Part shown: one piece after another, positions 21,846-24,723 of the stretch
Numbering within the stretch: position 1 is the stretch's first letter
Layout of the letters: each line of letters opens with the position of its first letter
DNA from: Streptococcus sp. A12
GTDB lineage: Bacteria; Bacillota; Bacilli; Lactobacillales; Streptococcaceae
Direction of reading: 5' to 3'
DNA length: 24,723 nucleotides
Assembly (NCBI RefSeq): GCF_905372335.1
Contig: NZ_CAJPOU010000022.1
Span: 1-24,723 of the forward strand
Notes under the pieces: model-generated
Told to the model about the DNA's origin: nothing
Databases searched by the model: none
The model's input: the letters and a program-made list of their open reading frames with translations, nothing else
Translations under genes and position numbers: made by a program

Positions 21846-22326
21846 GTACTATCGACAACTCTATCAGAGTCCCTTGGGACCTCTATCTGTTGTGGTGGAT
21901 GAAGACAGCCTAGTAGGGATCTGGTTTTGTGATCAAGCCAATTGTGAGCAGGGGCTTGAGCATATCGAAGTAGCTTGTCAGCCACTTCATGAAGCTGTCT
22001 TTGAATGGCTGGACCAGTACTTTTTAGGGGAAAATCCTTCCATGCCCTTTCCCCTGTCTCCTCAAGGGACAGACTTTCAACAAAGAGTTTGGGCCTATCT
22101 AGCTCAGATTCCCTATGGGGAAAATCGGACTTATGGAGAGATTGCCCGAGCCTTGTCTTGCAAATCGGCCCAAGCCATCGGTCAAGCAGTAGGTCGGAAT
22201 CCCTTACTCCTCCTCATCCCCTGTCACCGGGTGCTGGGGACGGAGAAAAAGTTGACAGGCTATGCTGCTGGACTAGATCGCAAACGTTGGCTGTTGCAAC
22301 ATGAGGCCATATCTTGGAAAGAATAA
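21838..22326 (+). CDS. ogt: Methylated-DNA--protein-cysteine methyltransferase
   Basis: Repairs O6-alkylguanine by suicide transfer of the alkyl group to a cysteine. The 162 residues hold the active-site PCHRVLG with C129, the DNA-binding TYGEIARAL recognition helix, QAVGRNP and the substrate-loop GYAAGLDRKRWLL. The ATG at 21838 overlaps the stop of the acetyltransferase (ATGACTAG), giving a normal family length; a GTG 42 bases earlier would add an unlikely N-terminus. The ribosome site is weak, so translation probably depends on coupling. Confidence 0.9.
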   Translation: MTRYYRQLYQSPLGPLSVVVDEDSLVGIWFCDQANCEQGLEHIEVACQPLHEAVFEWLDQYFLGENPSMPFPLSPQGTDFQQRVWAYLAQIPYGENRTYGEIARALSCKSAQAIGQAVGRNPLLLLIPCHRVLGTEKKLTGYAAGLDRKRWLLQHEAISWKE

Positions 22327-22335
22327 GGAGAAAAG

Positions 22336-22689
22336 ATGTTATCATTTATTGAATACCCAAAATGTTCAACCTGCCGTAAGGCGAAATCGGAATTAATGAG
22401 CTTAGGCTGTGAGTTTGATAGCCAAGATATCGTGGTAGACACCCCGACCAGTGAGCAACTACAAATCTGGATCAAGGAGTCTTCCCTACCAATCAAATCA
22501 TTCTTTAATACCAGTGGGATGAAGTATCGGGAATTGGGCTTGAAAGATAAGGTAGATCAGCTTTCGGTAGAAGAAGCGGCAGACCTTTTAGCTAGTGATG
22601 GCATGCTGATCAAACGCCCTCTTTTAGTGAAGGACGGAAAAGTTGTTCAAGTGGGCTACCGGAAACTATATGCGGACCTAGGTTTGTAA
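22336..22689 (+). CDS. ArsC/Spx family thioredoxin-fold protein
   Basis: A 117-residue protein of the ArsC/Spx superfamily. It keeps the CSTC pair (C10, C13; the redox CxxC at the start of the fold), FFNTSGMKYRELGLKDK and the KRPLL segment with R94 and cis-Pro P95. These residues favour a YusI-like ArsC relative over true Spx regulators, which share the fold. Actual arsenate reduction is not shown. AAGGAG (22325-22330) precedes the ATG, nine bases after ogt. It closes the tmk operon before a strong terminator. Confidence 0.85.
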   Translation: MLSFIEYPKCSTCRKAKSELMSLGCEFDSQDIVVDTPTSEQLQIWIKESSLPIKSFFNTSGMKYRELGLKDKVDQLSVEEAADLLASDGMLIKRPLLVKDGKVVQVGYRKLYADLGL

Positions 22690-22692
22690 GAA

Positions 22693-22715
22693 AAAAGGGA
22701 GTTGGACTCCCTTTT
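22693..22715 (+). terminator. tmk operon terminator
   Basis: AAAAGGGAG (22693-22701) pairs perfectly with CTCCCTTTT (22707-22715) across TTGGA. Confidence 0.9.
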
Positions 22716-22731
22716 AATTCTGTCTTGAAGA

Positions 22732-22740
22732 TGATATAAT
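22732..22740 (+). promoter_or_regulatory. Extended -10 promoter of the ABC-F gene
   Basis: TGATATAAT (22732-22740) is a perfect extended -10 element, 33 bases before the ATG. No clear -35. Confidence 0.6.
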
Positions 22741-22773
22741 CATACGAGTGAAATCAATGAAAGAGAGTCAATC

Positions 22774-24315
22774 ATGAGTATTTTAGAGGTGAAAAATTTA
22801 AGCCACGGCTTTGGAGATCGGGCTATTTTTGAGGATGTGTCCTTCCGCTTGTTAAAGGGAGAGCATATCGGATTGGTAGGGGCCAATGGTGAAGGGAAAT
22901 CCACCTTCATGAGCATCGTGACGGGCAAGATGCAACCCGACGAAGGGAAGGTCGAGTGGTCTAAGTATGTGACCGCTGGCTATCTTGACCAGCATGCTGT
23001 CCTAAAAGAAGGGCAAACGGTGCGCGATGTCTTGCGGACAGCTTTCGACGAGCTCTTTAACGCAGAGGCTCGCATCAATGACCTCTATATGGAAATGGCT
23101 GAAGATGGAGCAGATATGGATGCTCTCATGGAAGAAGTCGGAGAGCTCCAGGATCGGTTAGAGAGTCGGGATTTCTATACCTTGGATGCCAAGATAGATG
23201 AAGTGGCGCGTGCTCTTGGGATCATGGACTTTGGCATGGAGACAGATGTGACGGCCCTTTCAGGTGGGCAGCGGACCAAGGTCCTTTTGGCTAAATTGCT
23301 CCTTGAAAAACCAGATATCCTTCTCTTGGACGAGCCAACCAACTACTTGGATGCGGAGCACATCGATTGGCTCAAACGCTACTTGCAGAACTATGAAAAT
23401 GCCTTTGTCCTCATTTCCCACGATATTCCTTTCTTGAATGATGTAATCAACATCGTCTACCATGTGGAAAATCAACAGTTGACCCGCTATTCCGGAGACT
23501 ACTACCAATTCCTTGAAGTCTACGAGATGAAGAAATCGCAATTGGAAGCAGCTTATGAACGCCAGCAAAAAGAGATTGCTGATTTGAAAGATTTCGTAGC
23601 GCGTAATAAGGCGCGTGTGGCTACACGGAATATGGCTATGTCTCGTCAGAAGAAGCTGGACAAGATGGAACTCATTGAGTTGCAAAGTGAGAAACCAAAA
23701 CCATCCTTTGAACTTAAAAATGCCCGAACTCCTGGACGCTTCATTTTCCAAGTCAAGGACCTTCAAATCGGGTATGATCGTCCTTTAACCAAGCCTTTGA
23801 ACCTAACCTTTGAACGAAATCAAAAGGTAGCCATTATCGGAGCTAACGGGATCGGGAAAACCACTCTCTTGAAGAGCTTGCTGGGAATCATCCCACCGAT
23901 TGCTGGAGAAGTAGAACGTGGAGATTACCTAGAACTAGGCTATTTTGAGCAAGAAGTCGAAGGAGGCAATCGTCAGACCCCGCTTGAAGCAGTCTGGAAT
24001 GCCTTTCCAGCTCTCAATCAAGCAGAGGTTCGTGCAGCCCTTGCTCGCTGTGGTTTGACCACCAAACACATCGAGAGCCAAATTCAGGTACTATCTGGTG
24101 GGGAGCAAGCCAAGGTGCGTTTCTGTCTTTTGATGAACCGTGAAAACAATGTTTTGGTACTGGACGAGCCGACCAACCACTTGGATGTGGATGCCAAAGA
24201 AGAGTTGAAACGGGCCCTGAAAGAATACAAGGGATCGATCCTCATGGTTTGCCACGAGCCAGACTTCTATGAAGGCTGGATGGACCAAATCTGGGACTTT
24301 AATGAATTGACGTAA
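22774..24315 (+). CDS. ABC-F family ATPase (YbiT/YkpA type)
   Basis: A soluble twin-ATPase protein of the ABC-F family, which acts on ribosomes rather than in transport. The 513 residues have no membrane segment. Domain 1 has GANGEGKST (36-44), LSGGQ (162-166) and DEPTNYLD (186-193). A charged interdomain linker (about 243-310, KSQLEAAYERQQKEIADLKDF and RQKKLDKME) is the P-site tRNA interaction motif. Domain 2 has GANGIGKTT (356-364), LSGGEQ and DEPTNHLD. Length and linker fit the YbiT/YkpA subgroup better than EttA (about 555) or Uup. No sign of an antibiotic-resistance extension. GAGAG (22762-22766) is the probable ribosome site. Confidence 0.88.
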   Translation: MSILEVKNLSHGFGDRAIFEDVSFRLLKGEHIGLVGANGEGKSTFMSIVTGKMQPDEGKVEWSKYVTAGYLDQHAVLKEGQTVRDVLRTAFDELFNAEARINDLYMEMAEDGADMDALMEEVGELQDRLESRDFYTLDAKIDEVARALGIMDFGMETDVTALSGGQRTKVLLAKLLLEKPDILLLDEPTNYLDAEHIDWLKRYLQNYENAFVLISHDIPFLNDVINIVYHVENQQLTRYSGDYYQFLEVYEMKKSQLEAAYERQQKEIADLKDFVARNKARVATRNMAMSRQKKLDKMELIELQSEKPKPSFELKNARTPGRFIFQVKDLQIGYDRPLTKPLNLTFERNQKVAIIGANGIGKTTLLKSLLGIIPPIAGEVERGDYLELGYFEQEVEGGNRQTPLEAVWNAFPALNQAEVRAALARCGLTTKHIESQIQVLSGGEQAKVRFCLLMNRENNVLVLDEPTNHLDVDAKEELKRALKEYKGSILMVCHEPDFYEGWMDQIWDFNELT

Positions 24316-24320
24316 ACACA

Positions 24321-24346
24321 AAAAGAGAACCGCATGGTTCTCTTTT
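24321..24346. terminator. Terminator after the ABC-F gene
   Basis: AAAAGAGAACC (24321-24331) pairs over 11 bases with GGTTCTCTTTT (24336-24346) across GCAT. It works in both directions. Confidence 0.9.
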
Positions 24347-24370
24347 CAGATTGAAGTTACATACTTCTTA

Positions 24371-24508
24371 GAAACTTCCCGTAGGTGAGTACGGACGTCA
24401 GCGAACTTCTGCGAAGTTCCATGACTAATTATTGAGCCTAAGGTCTCAATAATTCCGTGTGCCTGAAACAAATCTGTTTCAGGCACTTTTCTCACGGCGG
24501 AAAGTTTC
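24371..24508. other. Multi-branched structured element of unknown type
   Basis: A closing stem joins 24371-24389 to 24491-24508: GAAACTT/AAGTTTC, a mismatch, CCG/CGG, a small internal loop, then GTGAG/CTCAC. It encloses three hairpins: GTCA..GAACTTC/GAAGTTC..TGAC (24397-24425), AATTATTGAG/CTCAATAATT (24427-24454) and GTGCCTGAAAC/GTTTCAGGCAC (24459-24486) with TTTT next. All arms are near-perfect, giving a four-way junction. No ORF or clear promoter is visible. It may be a structured RNA, a small dispersed repeat or a mobile-element remnant. Confidence 0.6.
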
Positions 24509-24587
24509 AGTAGATGAATGTCGCAAATCATGAGAATTCATTTCATTTTTTAAAGAATCTATTCGGTAATGGTTTATCAATATTTTA

Positions 24588-24613
24588 AAAAGAGAACCTG
24601 GCGGTTCTCTTTT
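24588..24613. terminator. Terminator after the prolyl isomerase gene
   Basis: AAAAGAGAACC (24588-24598) pairs with GGTTCTCTTTT (24603-24613) across TGGC. The arms are identical to the terminator at 24321-24346; only the loop differs. Confidence 0.9.
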
Positions 24614-24615
24614 GA

Positions 24616-24723
24616 TTATTTTTTGAAATCATAGTCTTTTACGACTTCCATCTTTTCAATTTTGACACCTTCTTTTGGTTTGTCTTTGTCGTCCGTTTCA
24701 ACTTCGGCGATTTTGTCGACTAC
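24616..24723 (-). CDS. Cyclophilin-type peptidyl-prolyl isomerase, C-terminal end (partial)
   Basis: On the minus strand the window edge cuts into a frame of 35 residues ending in TAA at 24618-24616. The sequence begins VVDKIAEVETDDKDKPK and continues to MEVVKDYDFKK. VVDKIA followed by D-K-P and a final beta strand is the C-terminal signature of cyclophilin-type prolyl isomerases; in streptococci this is usually an exported lipoprotein (PpiA/SlrA), though anchoring cannot be seen here. It converges on the ABC-F gene. Confidence 0.75.
   Translation of the reverse strand, partial: VVDKIAEVETDDKDKPKEGVKIEKMEVVKDYDFKK

Noticed and set aside
23260..23766. 168-codon minus-strand frame inside the ABC-F gene
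   Set aside because: It mirrors conserved ATPase motifs on the other strand and has no signals of its own.

Overview
The window reads as low-GC Firmicute DNA, almost certainly the genus Streptococcus and most like an oral mitis/sanguinis-type species. The reasons are the gene order upp-clpP-ylbG-livJHMGF-CBS/ACT gene and tmk-holB-yabA-rsmI, strong AGGAG ribosome sites, U-rich intrinsic terminators, and recognisable CtsR, CodY and streptococcal MET-box operators. The species cannot be fixed from sequence reading alone.

Region 1 (1 to about 4500) is the right-hand part of an AT-rich integrated element, best explained as a phage-inducible chromosomal island or satellite prophage. It has a P4/D5-type replication helicase, an iteron-type replication origin with about eleven GTTACCTT copies on both sides of an AT-rich core, a small gene broken by a frameshift, a zinc-ribbon protein, an ArpU-like regulator and a 49-residue coiled-coil protein on the minus strand. 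Its non-coding DNA is rich in structure: 23-bp tandem repeats and two loci that look like short structured RNAs. Integrase, repressor and left end lie outside the window.

Region 2 (about 4500 to 10100) is chromosomal. A trans-sulfuration PLP enzyme and a MalY/PatB C-S lyase form an operon behind a MET-box placed where a LysR-type activator (MtaR/MetR) would bind. After it comes an elaborate magnesium-response locus: promoter, M-box riboswitch, intrinsic terminator, a previously unannotated 24-residue leader ORF whose start codon lies in a 12-bp stem, a hairpin covering the ribosome site, and the Mg2+ P-type ATPase mgtA.

Region 3 (10100 to 17480) holds upp, clpP under CtsR, ylbG, the branched-chain amino acid ABC importer livJHMGF behind a CodY box, and a CBS-ACT protein with a possible cre site. 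Region 4 (17480 to 22690) has yitT on the minus strand, divergent from a compact operon tmk-holB-yabA-rsmI-GNAT-ogt-arsC-like whose genes mostly overlap or abut. Region 5 (22730 to the end) has an ABC-F ATPase, then a 138-base multi-hairpin element lying between two near-identical terminators, then the 3' end of a cyclophilin-type prolyl isomerase on the minus strand.

The observations most worth following are the leader peptide and nested hairpins before mgtA, the multi-branched element at 24371-24508, and the two structured RNA candidates in the island.
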